A stretch of 64,000 nucleotides of DNA, from contig JAJNMT010000274.1 of NCBI GenBank assembly GCA_025685495.1, positions 186,001 to 250,000 of the forward strand. Direction: 5' to 3'. Origin of the DNA: Huntiella abstrusa. Taxonomy: Eukaryota; Ascomycota; Sordariomycetes; Microascales; Ceratocystidaceae. The position numbers and the translations under genes are program-made. Below the pieces are notes generated by a model, which worked only from the letters and a program-made list of their open reading frames with translations, was not told where the DNA came from and did not search any database. Shown here one piece after another: positions 22,110 through 36,030 of the stretch. The number at the start of each line of letters is the position of its first letter. Within the stretch, counting starts at the first letter, position 1.

Positions 22110-25100
22110 CTATCTTCTCGGTCCAGGCCGTTTCTTAATAAACGGATCAACTGCTGCTTTTTTGCGTGGAACCGGCTTAGGACGAGGTCCGTTGCCTGCA
22201 TTTCCCGCCGCTGGAGGTCCAACTGGTGGAGGCCGACGAGGTGGTGCAAGTCCCATTACTTCCATAGCTGACGGATCAACCGGTGCTCTTTGTTGTTGAT
22301 GGTTCTTTCTCATCATCTGTGCACCTAAAGATCCACCACCTTGGTTAGGTCTATGGTTTGGTGGTGGTCTTGATGGAAGTCCCTTTTGTGGGCCGCCGCC
22401 TGGGATAGATGGGACAGCCGACATGGGTCCCGAATGTCCGGGGCGTTTCCGGGGGTTATTATCTTCATGGGAGCCTGCGCGCTTTTTGCCATGATTATTC
22501 GCTTGAAGGTCCCCTTGCTGGATCACCGGTGGTCTTTCAACATCCCTAGGTCCCTCTAGAACCGGCACTCCACGTTCATCCATAGAATAAACCGCGTTTC
22601 TCGGTCCCCTAGGCGGCGGACCATGGCCAATAGGCATCGAAACCGCCATCGAAGGCGGCTTGGAATCTTCAACAACCCCCGAAGCCTCAATTGGTAACTC
22701 TCCACGAACAGTAGGCTTCCGCAACATCCCCACAATATCACCCTCCGTAAACAACTTCCGCCTTTGAACATCTTCAATCAACCGATTCCAGTACTCGCCC
22801 TGCTTCAAGGCCGTAGAATCACCAAGAATCCATAAACTCTGCTTAGCACGCGTCAAACCAACGTTCATACGACGGATATCCGTCATAAAACCAATACCCC
22901 CCGTTGGGCTGGCTCTTACACACGAAAAGATGATAATATCGCACTCACGACCCTGGAAAGCATCGGTAGTGTTGAACTCCATCTGAGCGAGGATCCCCTC
23001 GCCAAACTCACGCGAGAATCGGAATCGCAGCTCGGACAGTTGTGCTTTATAGGGGGTAATGACACCAATTCTCCGCGAAAAATCAACTCCAGAGTAATCA
23101 GCCCGGACTCTCCGAACAAGTTGTAGAGCTACTTCAATCTCCTTGACGTTGACCAAAGAGCCACCTGAACCACCCCCGCCACGACCACGTGCTTGCACAC
23201 CACGAACATCAAAGAATCGATACGGCGATAGGAGAACGCTAGAATGCCATTCAGCCTTCCGCAAAGCCGCCATATCTCCACCATCCAATAGCCGAGAGTC
23301 GTAAAACTCACGAGCAGGGAATGACGAAATATGTGGGTGCATACGGTATTGAGTATCCAAAAGATACACATCATCCGGGTGCGCAGTTTGCATACGCACA
23401 AACAATGATTGATCATACCCGTACCGCTGTGCAGACTGAGAAAGCACAGTAGGCGGCAATTGTTTGGGATCACCAACAAGGATACACTTAGCCGCACCAT
23501 ACTTCAACGGGATAAGGGCAGATAACTCCACACATTGCGCAGCCTCGTCGATAATAACCGTCTCAAACTCAATATTAGACAAATTCCGGAACATATCATG
23601 ACCAGATCCCGACAAAGTCGCACAAAGAACCTGGGCTCCATCAAGGATCTGCTGCTGAATCATACGCCGCCGCATCTCAACTTCACGAGCCACGGTATTC
23701 CCAGCGTCCCTGTCAGCGTCAATCTTGGCGCCAATTCGAGTCTGTCTAAACTTGAGCTCATCGAATTTCCGCTGAAGTCCGGAATAAACACTGCGGTCAC
23801 CTCCGGCACGAGCTGCTTCAAGCTGCGGTCGGATAAGATTAAGCTCTTCTTTGATTTGAGCCGCCTCTCCGTGTAGCTTGTCGCGTTCTGCCAGAGCTGT
23901 TTCTTTGGTTTTGTCGCCTTCCAGTTTAGCTTTGACCATTTCGTCCAGAGTGACGTCCTTGACAGCTGCATTGATGGCGTCCGAGCGACCAAGGCGGATG
24001 ACAGTGATAGGGTGTGTCTGACCACCGGTAGTTTTCACGCCTTGTTTTAGACGCAAAACTAACTCGTCAACCGCAGCGTTGGAAGGCGCACAAACAAGAA
24101 GCTTTTTCTGCATAGTTGGTTGAGTAGATGGCCCCGGACGGTTACCCATACCCGCTCCAATAGACCCAATTGGCTGTAACGTGCTGGCAAAAGATTTGAT
24201 GGGCTGTGGTCCACCCACGTTATTACCAGAACCAAGAGTCCCAGTCAATAAGCATCCAACCATAGCAACAATAGTTTTGGTTTTTCCAGTACCAGGCGGA
24301 CCCTGAATCAATGTAAAACCGTCATTGTCCTTGGCACCAAGAACAGCCCTGGCCTGACCAGCGTTCAGCTGCCAATTGTTCATGTAACGCTGAACCTGTT
24401 CATCCGAGTACCGTAGAATAGGAGACGGCTCAGCCTTGAGAATCTCGTCCATAAGGTCGTAGTACTGTAAAGCTTCCAGAGCAGCATATTCACGCTCAAT
24501 CGTCGTCATGTTGGTAATGCGTACCGCATTGACAGACGTACCGGGCATAAGATCTCTAGCAAGCTTGTTCTCCTGGTGGTTCAACCGCCATGTAACCTCA
24601 AGAACATCCTTCTTATAAGTGACCCTCCAAATACGAGCCAAGCAATGCGGCGAGATAGAGTCATCCAAAGGTTTCTCGCCCTTGGACAATAACACAATGT
24701 CGCCTTCGGCAACCTGTCTCTCTTTCGGTCCGCCGTTAGCCTCTGCTTCGCTCCGACTCGGCATCGTCGTAGTTATTTCTAAAAATCGATCTACAGTCAT
24801 CCGCGTCATGATCTTGATTCCAAACGTTTTAGCAGTGCATTCCGATTTATCCGTGACAAACGACCGCCACGCCTCGTAAATCAACAAGGGCATGAAAGTT
24901 TGTTTATATGCCAACGGCTGTGGATACGAATTTGCTACATGCGTCAATGCCAGACCTGAAGGCGGGGCATCACCATCATGGAAGATATCCCAGCTAAGGA
25001 TTTCAGCGTGAAGAGAGTCCATGGCCGGCATAAGACGAGCACGGTTATCTTTGGCTGTGCGTTGGATCTTGATCTTCTTGACTGGTCCACGGATTTTGCC

Positions 25101-28100
25101 CTGGAGAGCTCGTTCACGCCGACGCTCAGCTTCATTCAGAGCGTCCATGCCGGCCTTAGACGATTGAACAAGTGAAGACTCGCCATCATCATCGTCAGAT
25201 TCAGATTCAGAACTCTCAACCATAATCTCAGACTTCTCCTTGATAATGATACCACGGGCGGCCCGATCTCTAGCAATAAACTCAGCACGCTTACGAGCCA
25301 TCTCCTCACGTTCCCTCTGCCGAGCCTCCTTGAGAGCAGACTGTTTAGCTTTGACCTGCGCGGCATGGCGAGCCTGGACGGCCGCAGATTGTTCGGCGCT
25401 CTTATTACGGAGGGCCTGGACAGCTTGCATTGCAGCCGAGGGTTTGGCGACGGTAGTCGAAGCCTTGGCCTTGGCCTCGTGCTTAGCCGCGAACGAAGCG
25501 AGTAAGTCCTTATTGGCGGACAACCCGGGGGTAAGGGATGAAGAGAGATCGTCACCACCGGATTTCGCCCAGCTTGACATGTCTAGCTTAGCCTGAACCT
25601 TACCGGTCCGGCCAGCACCGGCGCCCCCAATGGGGACCACCGCTGTAATGATGGGCTCATCTTCAATGTCAATGCAAGCTGCGCGGAGCAATTCGGCCTT
25701 TTGCTGACTCGATAACTTGGTGCCTACACTGTACTTTCCATCGGATCTACGCCTTGTCGCCTTCTCAATGTACTCGCGGACTTCGTCTGGAATCGGCAAA
25801 GAGTACTCCGTCAAACGATTCAACAACTTGACAATAATCTTGACCGTAATCTCTACAAGATACTCATCCTTAAGGCGAATCATACGGACCAATCCTATCA
25901 GGAATGACCTACACGGATCGAGAACCCGAGTCATGGCAGCAGAGGTAGCCTGTGAATCTGACAAGTCTGGAGTTGGCTCACCCGGCTTTTGTGTTTCAGC
26001 GGCCGTAGCCAACATCACTGTCTTACTCGCCGAACTCAAAACACCATCGTTAGATGACAGTGACTCAGCAAGCTCAATTACTTCACGGCAAAAGTCGGTC
26101 AACACCTGGATCTCAATATAGTAAGACCAGTACTGCGTGGCGTCAAAGCAAACCTGTACGTAATGCCACTGACATCTCCACCAAGCATGAACACTATCGA
26201 TGTCACTCCGAGAGAGTGTCCGTGAACGCAGCACACCAACGGCTGGGTCAAACAATCCCGTGATAACATCCTTGGCCGTGTGCAAGATATTCCGCATCGG
26301 GTTCCAAGCAGGGTAAATTTCAACACCCTCCTTGTTCTTAAACGCCTTGGCCGTGGTGTTGATAGCTACCGTGAAAGCCCGAATAACTGGTGTTGGTCGC
26401 TCTGTGATAAGTTTGAGCATAGCCTCACTACGAGATGACTCGCCAGTGATCGTCTTGATGAGCTCTGTAGCTGCCAGGGAAATCTCCTCCTCGCCGTGTA
26501 ACATCATAGCAAGAAGTGTTCGTAGATGTGAATCTTGGCCCAAAGTAGCAATCTCCGAACGTTCAAAGTCACACAGACGTTGTAAAAATCGACCAATCAC
26601 GGCCGAAGTCTCGTGGAAACGCTGGTTAAATGATACCCGTCCGGCCGCCATAGGCTTAGTAGCTTTACGCTCATTGCGGAACTGGTCGACTGGGAGAATC
26701 GTAATAAGCGGCTTAAGCATCATTGTAGCCAGTGAAATGTTACCGGCGTGCATGAGATCCAAGAAGGCCTCCCATAACAACGATGACTTGCGAGTTACCA
26801 TCTGCTGCACCTGGGCGCCAGTAAGCAATGCTCGATGCTCGGCCGCATAAGTCCGAGTATCCAATATCAATGCCTTCTCGATTACCGCAGCAGCTGACTC
26901 GTGCTCGTACATTACAGAGCTCTTCTTCTCAGCAGCATTAACAATTATATCACTATACTTCAACGCGATATTCAACGCATTGTTGACAAACACCAGGTTG
27001 TTTGATGCTGCAAGATATTGAATCAGCACCATATCTTTGTCCGTACTAGGGTTAAGATATGAATCAATCAGTTCTGAGAGTGTCTCCAGACCCGCTCTAA
27101 TGCAGGCCGTCCGACCAACCTCGTTGAGTGAACCGTCTGACAAGAAGCTGTCAAATAGAAGATGCAGCAAAGACTCTGAGGCATCGGCCCGTTGATCGCG
27201 AGTCAAAGACTGGGACCACACTGTGATCCACGCAATTGACCTATGCAGACCTGTCCGGTTCAACCCAAGCTCCATTGTCTTGTTGAGGAGCGACCTTATC
27301 ATTGGTGCTGCAAAGATAGGTTCAATGACAGCAAATGCTCTTGGGCTGCTGATAGCACTCCAGAATGCCGTAGGCGCCTTATCGATCAATGAGCAGAAAG
27401 CGTCGAGGACAAGTAAGAGAACCTCCTCTGATGGCACTGCCATATGCATAAACACCAAGTCGTAAAGATTTGGCCGATCCTGCAACGCCCGGTAGTTGTG
27501 CGTGAGGATCTCCTGGTTCATTGCGTTCAGTATCGCCAAGACACCCGTCCAAAAACGGCTAATCATCCCAAAGCTACTGGGTTGCATAGGATCAAGGGCG
27601 CCAATCTTTGACGAAGCGTCCACTAGATATTGTGAAACTGCCCAGTCAAATTGTTCTGATGACATGGAACTAGGCGTGAGTGCGCTCCAAGCCGCAAGAG
27701 CGAACCGGTGGCATGTAGTATCGTCGTCGAACAAAAACTCCGTCATGGCGGGGAGCAACACGTTAGCTCCAAGGCGAAGTGGCTTCTTCCCGCCGGAGAC
27801 GTAGTCGAAAACAAACTTGAATAGCTGTCGCTTCTCTGGGGACCGAAGGTATGTGACGCAGCATAGTGACTCGTATATGTTGAGAAGAATTCCGGAAAGT
27901 TCGGGGCCGAGAGATGAGAGCTTGAATGCTTTGTTAGGGACGTGAAGGGCTTCGATCTTTTGCCGGGACCACTTAAAATGGCTGTCTAGACGGTCATGGT
28001 CAAACTTTATCACCAGACGCTCCAGCGCACTAACGACTTCATGGCTGTATTTCCTGTTCATCAAACCCCCAAACGTTAATAAGAATCCATATCCAAACTC

Positions 28101-28470
28101 TGTGCATTACTCACACTGCCAACTGCGTTAAAAACGCCTTTCTGCATTGATGCCAATTCTTGATACAGGAATCACATGACGACAACGCCGCCTGTAACCT
28201 ACTCGCATAGGTTTCCACCCAAGATTCCACCTTTTTCCTGTCAACTCCAAAAAGTAGGGAATTCCAAAGGGTAACGTTGATACGCGCCGTTCCATCCGCT
28301 ATCCGCTTGGCTTTTTCCTCGGGTGTGATGCCCGATGTGGGCTCCGCTTCGCTGTAGTTTTCGTTGTCTTCGTTGCTTATGCGCGGGCAGAGAATGTGTA
28401 CATTGGCTGGAATCTCTTCCAGCTCAATACGCCAATGATTGAGCGTCTCTTCTAGTGATGATTGCTCCAT
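22110..28470 (-). CDS. SEN1: Sen1-type superfamily 1 RNA/DNA helicase
   Basis: Sen1 (senataxin) unwinds RNA-DNA hybrids and ends transcription of short RNA polymerase II transcripts. Exon 1 is 28470-28115 and exon 2 is 28053-22110; the 61-nt intron (GTGAGT...ACAG) gives 2099 residues. The N-terminal ~1100 residues are helical, as in Sen1. A DE/S acidic patch and a KR-rich segment follow (about 960-1000). The helicase core has Q-motif-like NAGQARAVLGA, Walker A GPPGTGKTKT (about residue 1370), DEAAQ Walker B (about 1620), GDPKQLPPTV, QYRMHP, and NVGLTRAK near 1850. The last ~220 residues are Pro/Gly/Arg-rich and basic, suited to nuclear localisation. Length and domain order match Sen1 better than Upf1. 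Confidence 0.95.
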
Positions 28471-28478
28471 TTCGTAGA

Positions 28479-28494
28479 TGTGTGTGTGTGTGTG
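28479..28494. repeat. (TG)8 microsatellite
   Basis: Eight TG units lie just upstream of the SEN1 start codon at 28470, inside its presumed 5' leader. Confidence 0.8.
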
Positions 28495-28812
28495 TTTGAG
28501 ATGGGAGTAAGTTTGAACGCAGATTCAGGTCATGGGATAACTCTGCTCATCCTCTATAGTTTAGATGTGCCAGACGATACAGATTTTAAATTAGGCTGGC
28601 GGGGCGAACGTTCTATTGATGCTTCAGATAATAATGCCTCTTGAATTAAATCGATAGATATGTTGCCTTGAATCTTATCGCTCTAGTTTCAGTCGTCAAA
28701 AAAATGTTTAAGTACTTCAAGCAAGCTATTTAGCGACGCATGCCTGACTAAGCAAGCTACCGCGTTTTAACCCAGACATATTACATAGGGTTAACTCGTG
28801 GCCCAGTGAAGC

Positions 28813-28817
28813 AAAAA
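28813..28817 (-). terminator. RNA polymerase III terminator of tRNA-Ser
   Basis: A T5 run on the minus strand begins 5 nt after the tRNA discriminator base. Confidence 0.7.
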
Positions 28818-28821
28818 GATG

Positions 28822-28919
28822 CGACAACTGCAGGATTCGAACCTACGCGGCCGAAGCCATATGATAGCGTGATGGTAAACCATTCGAGTCATACCCTTTA
28901 ACCACTCAGGCAAGTTGCC
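28822..28919 (-). tRNA. tRNA-Ser(CGA) with a 17-nt intron
   Basis: The minus strand folds as a class II tRNA. The acceptor arm GGCAACT pairs with AGTTGTC, with discriminator G at 28822. The anticodon stem TATGA pairs with TCATA. The loop holds anticodon CGA (28886-28884). The canonical intron sits one base 3' of the anticodon at 28882-28866. A long variable arm (TGGCTTCGGCC) and a T arm with TTCGAAT complete it. The mature length is 81 nt. It reads the serine codon UCG, as does the intron-containing yeast tRNA-Ser(CGA). Confidence 0.92.
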
Positions 28920-30064
28920 TATTTTGTTAATTTTGAGCGCTGTAGACGCATCTATATAGTATGTATGGTAGGGTTAGGGTATATGATGAGAATTCACATG
29001 CTGCTCGATGTCCTTTAATTTCCCGTGATTTCCCCGGACCGGTACAACATACAGGGTATCGCGGCGAGTCATGCTGTGGTTGGTCACGAGTGGACTTTTT
29101 AACATCAGCAGGCCCCAAGGCAAGCTACCAAAGAGCGGGATTCGTGGTGCTGTTAAATACCGAAGCGAGCCTACATAGTTTTGACCGGAACGGGGTAAAG
29201 TCTGTTTGTTGTCGCTTATTTTACAGGCCAAACGAACGTGTGGTGTTATGATGTCGTCACCGATAACCCTATTAATGACCACATGTCCAACGTTCAACAT
29301 TTGTAAAACCACCTTAATGGCCACCATGACGTAAAGGTAGCTGCTCCTTTTGAACGTCAACGTATGTACACGTGAGGTGTTAATGAACAAGCTTTCATAG
29401 AAAAAGCCAGTCGTGTCAGTGTCATTTTGGAGCCGCCGGAAATGTCCATTAAATCCCCCAAAATGTTACCACAACCCGGTAGTGGAACGGAATTCCAATC
29501 CTATCCCCTGGAGACCAAGTGGGGAAAACACCAACTGATCTGACAGTTTTTACACACCAACCGCAAAACGGGAGCTGTGGCGGACACCGGCAACGCTAAC
29601 AGGCCCCCTGAAGAGACCGTCACAGTGTAGTCAGTGAGCTGTCAGCTCTTGGCCATCTGCCGCTTGATTCTTGCTGACGTAAACTTGACGGCGATGTACC
29701 AGTTGCCAACTCGGTATTTTTGATCAACGCTTTGCTCTTTTTTTTTTTCTCGGCTGGCGTGAACTGGAGTTGTTTTTTTCCTTCTCTTGCCTTTTTGTAA
29801 TCGGATTGTGGCGTCTTTTTATTGTTTTGGTTTTCGTGATTTTAGTATAATTCCGTGCCCGCGCCTGTTGCTCCAGCCTATTCGTCTACATTCCCGATTC
29901 AAAGAGGTGGAAACCAGCAGCTTTTCATTACTCTATTGCCGTCAGACTATAAGGTCCACTTAAGCATTTAATTGGTGATATTCCCTGGTATTGACGCCGA
30001 CAGACAAACAAACGACAAACGACCGTGTTAAAAAAGAGATAAAATCCTCTAAAATCCGAAGAAA
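28920..30064. other. Spacer between tRNA-Ser and LAG1
   Basis: No protein gene is supported. A telomere-like TAGGGTTAGGGT lies at 28969-28980. The region from about 29740 to 29850 is T-rich with a T10 run and CTTTT blocks, probably the LAG1 promoter or leader. Confidence 0.45.
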
Positions 30065-31501
30065 ATGTCGACGTCAGAAAAGCCCACCGAGCGGACGGAG
30101 CTTCTCGCTGCTCCAAAGACGGACGAACAAACCGGACCCCGCCGTCGCCGGAAATCCAGCGTTTTGGGCTCGGCCGTGAATCTCGGTGACAATTCCGCGC
30201 CAGCTTTGGCGTCTAGCCGCATGGCCATGTCGGCATCCCATGATGGCCAATCTGTGAGTTCCGCATTTTCACATGTCAAATTGTACATGGTTCGCTGACA
30301 TTCGGACTCTCGTATAGAATGGGAAGAAGCGCAAGCGTCGCGCTGCTCGGAGTGCACTTCATAAGGTTAAGAACGCCATGGTGAAGCAGACTTACTTGCT
30401 ACCAGCTCTTTTGTTGGCTGTCTTTGGGTTGTTGTACGCGGTGAACCCCTCGCCGGCGAATCCAGTATCCCATTTCATCTTCCTGAGTTACCCACAGCAA
30501 CCTCTCGAAGAGGGAGCTCCAGTTCACTATGGAAAGGGCCCTTGGGATTTTGCTTTTGTTACCTTTTACACGATTGTGCTCTCGTTCACTCGTGAGTTCA
30601 TCATGCAGGAGATCCTTCGGCCACTGGCCCGCTGGTGCGGAATGTCCAAGGGAAAGCAGGCACGTTTCATGGAACAGATGTACACGGCGATTTACTTTGG
30701 ATGTCTTGGACCTTTCGGCTTGTACGTCATGAGTAAGACGCCTGTCTGGTACTACAACACCACGGGCATGTATGAGGACTTCCCCCACAAGACTCACGAG
30801 GCCATCGTCAAGTTCTATTACCTGTTCCAGGCTGCGTACTGGGCTCAACAGGCCATTGTGTTGGTTTTGGGGCTGGAGAAACCGCGCAAGGACTTTAAGG
30901 AGTTGATTGCGCACCATATCGTGTCGTTGCTGCTCATTGGCCTGAGCTACCGGTTCCACTTCACGTACATCGGTATTGCTGTTTACACTACTCACGATAT
31001 CAGTGACTTCTTCTTGGCCGTAAGTTGAAATAGGAAAGACCGTTGGATGTTTTTGTCTTCCGTACTAACCATGAGTTTCAAAACTAGACTTCGAAAACGC
31101 TTAACTACCTCGATTCTGCGATAGTAGGCCCGTATTTCTTCCTCTTTATGTGCGTTTGGATCTACTGCCGTCACTATATCAACTTGAAGATCATCTACTC
31201 TCTGTTCACAGAGTTCCGCACTGTAGGCCCCTTCGAGCTCAACTGGGAGACTGAACAGTACAAGTGTCTTCTGTCCCAGGTAATCACTACCTCTCTCTTG
31301 TCCGCCCTCCAGGCTCTGAACCTGTTTTGGCTCTTCCACATTGTTCGGATAGCATACCGTTTTGTCCGTTACTCTGCGGCTAGTGACGATCGCTCAGAGG
31401 ACGAGGACGAGGAGTCCGAGTCTTCTAATGGCGTTGATGGCGAGAAGAAGGAGGGTGAATCGGCGATTGAGATTAACGTTACGCACGCCAAAGAGCAGTA
31501 G
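30065..31501 (+). CDS. LAG1: Ceramide synthase (Lag1/Lac1 family)
   Basis: Ceramide synthase N-acylates sphingoid bases in the ER membrane. Exons 30065-30253, 30318-31019 and 31088-31501 give 434 residues, with introns of 64 and 68 nt. The N-terminus is cytosolic and basic (GKKRKRRAARSALHK). Several membrane segments follow, and the TLC/Lag1 motif reads HHIVSLLLIGLSYRFHFT then TTHDISDFFLA at the exon 2-3 junction, with the two His and the D-x-S-D core present. Yeast Lag1 has Met where His precedes the Asp here. The C-terminus is acidic (DRSEDEDEESES), a feature of fungal enzymes and a likely phosphorylation site. Confidence 0.93.
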
Positions 31502-31930
31502 GGGTTAGGGTTTATTTGATCTCGAGATGTACGTTTTGTTTATGGACGATATCTGGTGTACTGTGTGTACTGGAATGTACTGGAATTGACTGGATTTACG
31601 ATTCCACTTCACTTCGCTTAATCTTCTTTTTATATATATATTGTAGTTTGTAATGCCGTTGTAGGATATATCCTGTTTATCAGACGAGTGGAATCTTTGT
31701 GACGTGAGTTTGACGTGGTGAATTAACACACAGAAGACGAAGAGAGCCAAAGAGGAATAGGAATACCTCGCTTCCTAAAAGACGGGCCCGGAGGAAGAGT
31801 CGGGCATCATTCGTCAGTCATGGATGCGTTGGGTTTGTAAATCCTCAGATCAATTACCGTTATGGTACTCCTTACATTTCGTGGTTCGGGCGACACTTAC
31901 GCTTCCGTGTTTCGTTTCTTTTGTTGGAGT

Positions 31931-31956
31931 ACATGTATACATACATGTGTACATAC
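31931..31956. repeat. TACATAC cluster with shared 19-mer
   Basis: It contains TACATACATGTGTACATAC at 31938-31956, identical to 32631-32649. Confidence 0.6.
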
Positions 31957-32630
31957 TTCTAGATGCCACCATTGAGGTGGCCACCAGTGCCCCAAATATC
32001 ACGGCCGAGACGGATAGACAGTAAGACGGATTCAGGAGAGAAGGGAGAAGAGAGAGGACAAAAGCAAAAACCCTACTTTTACATATCACGTGGCACGGTT
32101 GATATGAAGCGGATGCGGTGAGGCTCGGTGCGCCGGGTGGATGCCGGAAGCTATTTTGTTGGGGACTTTTGAAAGTTGCACTTGACATGGTGGCTGAAAT
32201 TTGGAGAGGTGAAGAAAGCAGTTGACTTAGGGGTATGTTTTTTTTTTCTTTTTCGAAGCTGATTGGTAAATGATTATCACGCTGATGATGTTGGCTGAAG
32301 TTGACCTGACCAACCACGTAGTTGGACTGCATCCCTTGACATAGGTGACGTCTCATTCGTCATGACTGGACCAACGACGACGCATCTGCTTAAAATGGTG
32401 CGTTGCATGCATATCTAGCTTTGAGCTCTCACCGTATACTCTAGGCCGAAACGGGCATCCCATTTAAGGAGGAAACTCGCTGATCGCAACATCTTGCCAC
32501 GAAGTCACTATAAAGTCGCTATATCTCCCAGCGACATGGGAACTACATGCGTACTCGGCCGGTGACTAGGTGGGTATCCCGTTTGCATTTCCGACGGTTC
32601 GTCTGGCTGATCCCGCTCAACATGGATAAG

Positions 32631-32658
32631 TACATACATGTGTACATACATACATACA
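32631..32658. repeat. TACATAC cluster with shared 19-mer
   Basis: The 19-mer at 32631-32649 is identical to 31938-31956 and is followed by more TACATA units. Its 13-nt core CATGTGTACATAC recurs at 34881-34893. Confidence 0.6.
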
Positions 32659-33330
32659 ATTAGATAGCCGTGGAATGGATACAACGGGATATATATTCGT
32701 CGGGCTGAAAGTCACTACAGACGGGAGCTGCCTTGTCTGGATACAAACATTTAGATGGTGACGGGAACTCTCACCGCCCTGGACGAAGATCCCGCCCGGT
32801 TGGCTTAAAGGTAACGTTCTTTTATGTTGTGGAGACGGCCACGGGAGCACGTAACGGTGACTGGCCGTCCGCTCATTGTCCCTCCCGCTCGGGAGGAAGA
32901 GACAATGAATGGTCTAGACGGCTATTTATGTATATACGTATGTATGTACGTGGGTGTTTAGTTGTTGAGGCCGAAGTGGGATTGCAACGTCTGTGGGGTC
33001 GTACCTAATGGGGAAGTGTACGTACTGATCTAGACACATGCAGTCCATAAGAAGGAAGGCGGTCAAGGGTTGGGCTGGGCTGGACTAGATGATTTGTGGC
33101 GTCGTCTTTGTAGGTATTGAAGGATTTCGTCTCTTTAGGCTTGGTTGAAGTTGCGTCGGTTGACCGGAACTGCTTTGAGGACAATGTGGCCACATGATGC
33201 CTAAACATATAGGTTATATAGAGTTTTGGTTTGTACGTCATGAAGATCGTTACACGTCCTGTCTAATCTCATGACCATGTCTGTCTATCCTAGCTATATA
33301 GCTGTACATATATATGTTCCATACACAGCT

Positions 33331-33358
33331 ACATACATATGTATGTACGTACATGCAT
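33331..33358. repeat. Palindromic ACATACATATGTATGT cluster
   Basis: ACATACATATGTATGT is a perfect 16-nt palindrome, followed by ACGTACATGCAT. Confidence 0.6.
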
Positions 33359-36030
33359 AGAAACATAGACAGATTCTGTCCCTCGTGACACGAACCTGAC
33401 AGCTAGAATTGTATGCTAGATAATAAAACCAAAGCGTCTTTTACATCTGCCATCCCACCAATTGTCTCAGATGAATCTGGATACGTTGAGCCGTCGTGAC
33501 ATGTGGATGACTTTCTGTACGATTGTTCCACCACAGTACGGGAAAGGTGATGACAAAGCTGTATGTATGTGTCACCCTTCTTGTTGTCAAACATACAGCT
33601 CACGATAAGTTCCACGGGCCTCATGCCCAACCAACACACATACTGGATAACCGATTTCAGCCTAAGCGGTCTACCACCCACCTAACCATACGAGTCGCCA
33701 ACAGATTCAACAAAGTCGGCGTATATAGCTGATAAGAAAGCCTTCCCGAAGCTCAAAAGAAAACAAAAACTAACCAATGTAACCTTGCAACACCACCATT
33801 TCCCATCTTTGAGCCAGGAAGTGTATTCCTTCGTCGTCAAGTTCATATGGAGAAATCCCCAGTCCAGAGATAATCCCAGCCCCCCAATCCCTTCCATTCA
33901 GGATTGCCGACTTCCTGAATACCCGCCGAACCTTCCACGCCGGGTCGCCTGACCTTCCACCCAGTCAACGACGGACTTACACGACCCGCGTCATCACTAA
34001 AACCCGTCAGTAGCCAACACGATGAATTCGTGAATCCTCATGTCTTTAACTCGAAATAGAAAGGAGGGGGGGTGCGTAGTTAGGGTGTGTCTTTGTCAGA
34101 TTTTGTCGTTGCAGACGCCCTGGCTGGTGATCGTCCCGCTAACAGGTGTAAAAGGGGTTTGCATTAGATTTTCAGCACGAGTTGTTGTCGTTTTTCTTTG
34201 CGTGTTGTACGCCGTGGGTAGTAGAGTTTCTACTTTGAGAAGTTCGGAGACTACTTGGGTGAAGTGGCATCTTTACATGTATAGTATCCTGGACGGACAT
34301 GTAACACAGGATCAGAGGTCTAGGATACCGTTCTGTATGTGTATACGAATATCATTATAAGTATCAAGAACGAACGCTGAAAGCTATGACCATAGAATAT
34401 GTTCCGGGATATAGTTTTAGTTGGTGTTTTAGTTAGTTATTATCCGGCGCGGTGAAGCCAACTTCATGTAGCATGCAGAATCACTGTGACGAGAAGAGTG
34501 TCTAGACCACCATGTCATTGATACCTAATTTTAAGCCAATCACAAAGCCAGTCACAAAAGAAAAGGGTTGCCATTTTCTAAAAGCTTTGTTGTTAGGCTC
34601 TTCCTCTTCCCTAAGAAAGCGAAGAGAAATCTCGGAGATTTAAGTCTGAAGTGTACGCTTGAATGGCCCAATGCCACCCTAAATGCCTTAGCTGCGCAGT
34701 CTAGAACGTTTGGCTTTCAACCCGTTGTGGCTAGAATAGACTATGGAGCTATATAACCGGCCGAGAGGATCAAGAAATAAACATTGGCCGGAACTGTGAA
34801 TTCTAGGTTTAAGCTGGTAGTTTCGGTTGAGCTGTATCGGGCGTCTGACGGCGTTTGTATGTCCAATGTGCATATGTGGACATGTGTACATACATACAGC
34901 GTCGAACCACCCTTTCAACGGCCTTCCCGATACTATGGGCTGTACTTTCCTTGGAAAGCATTAGGAAGATCATTCTTTGTTTCACGACTTCCCAAAGTCA
35001 GTTTATACTTTTCTTTTGTCATCCCATGATACATAGATTACACAGCATTCAACAAGAAACCTTCTCTTTCTCTTCTTTCACTTTCTTTTCAACGATTCGT
35101 CTTGACTCTGCTACATGCTAAAGGTCAAAGTCGAATTCGCAACCTAAAGATTCCTACCCTTGTTAACAATGTGTAGCACAGTCTTTTTTTTCTTTCTTCT
35201 TTTTCTCCGAATGCCACACGCATCGCCCTTGATCACTAACCCGTAAATACCCCATGTCACGAACCCGGGTCCCGACCGACATCCGGAAGAGTGAAAAAGC
35301 TTGTGATTTCATGTTCAATACGTGAGAAGGGCCGAGTATTGTATGTGTGTCTGCAGAACAAGCTATGATGTGGTAGCTTTTGAGTTACTCGCTTCGCCCT
35401 GTTTTGGGCCTTTTTCTTTCTCAAGTCTGTGTTAGATTTGGTCTGTGAACTTCCTCGTGAGGCGCACACACGTATGTACGTACAGTACATACAGACATTC
35501 ACATGAAAGTCGGTGAGTGGAAGAATAGAAAACCAAATATCGCTCGATCTTCCTTGTCGGCCGTGGGTCTGTTTGCTGTGTTGGCCTTCGGGAGATACTT
35601 AGATTTGGTCTCTACCGCCTTTCATAGCTATACATATGTATGTATCACTCAGAAGGGGTGCCTTGGTCTTAGCGAGACATGAACACGGCAGTTGTTGTTT
35701 CTTTGTTTCAGTGCGTTAGGTTGGTTTGTCTATCAACATGATTGACTATACACTGGGATTTCAAAATGACCATGTTTCTTCTTCCAACTTTGTGGTTGCA
35801 CGAGATGAGGGGCATATTGGTAGTATGTCTGTTGAAAGACCTCATGGTGTACTTTATTGTCCTCTCTTTCTCTCTCGCTTCTGACAAAACGTGGGGGGTG
35901 ACCATGTTTTACACCCGATACGTCTACATCCACCGCCCAACGTATGCACATACAATAAATCAAGTCACCGCCAATGACACCATCGAGAAGTCTCTTCGGC
36001 CGAGTAAATACCGACAAACTTGAAGCCCCT

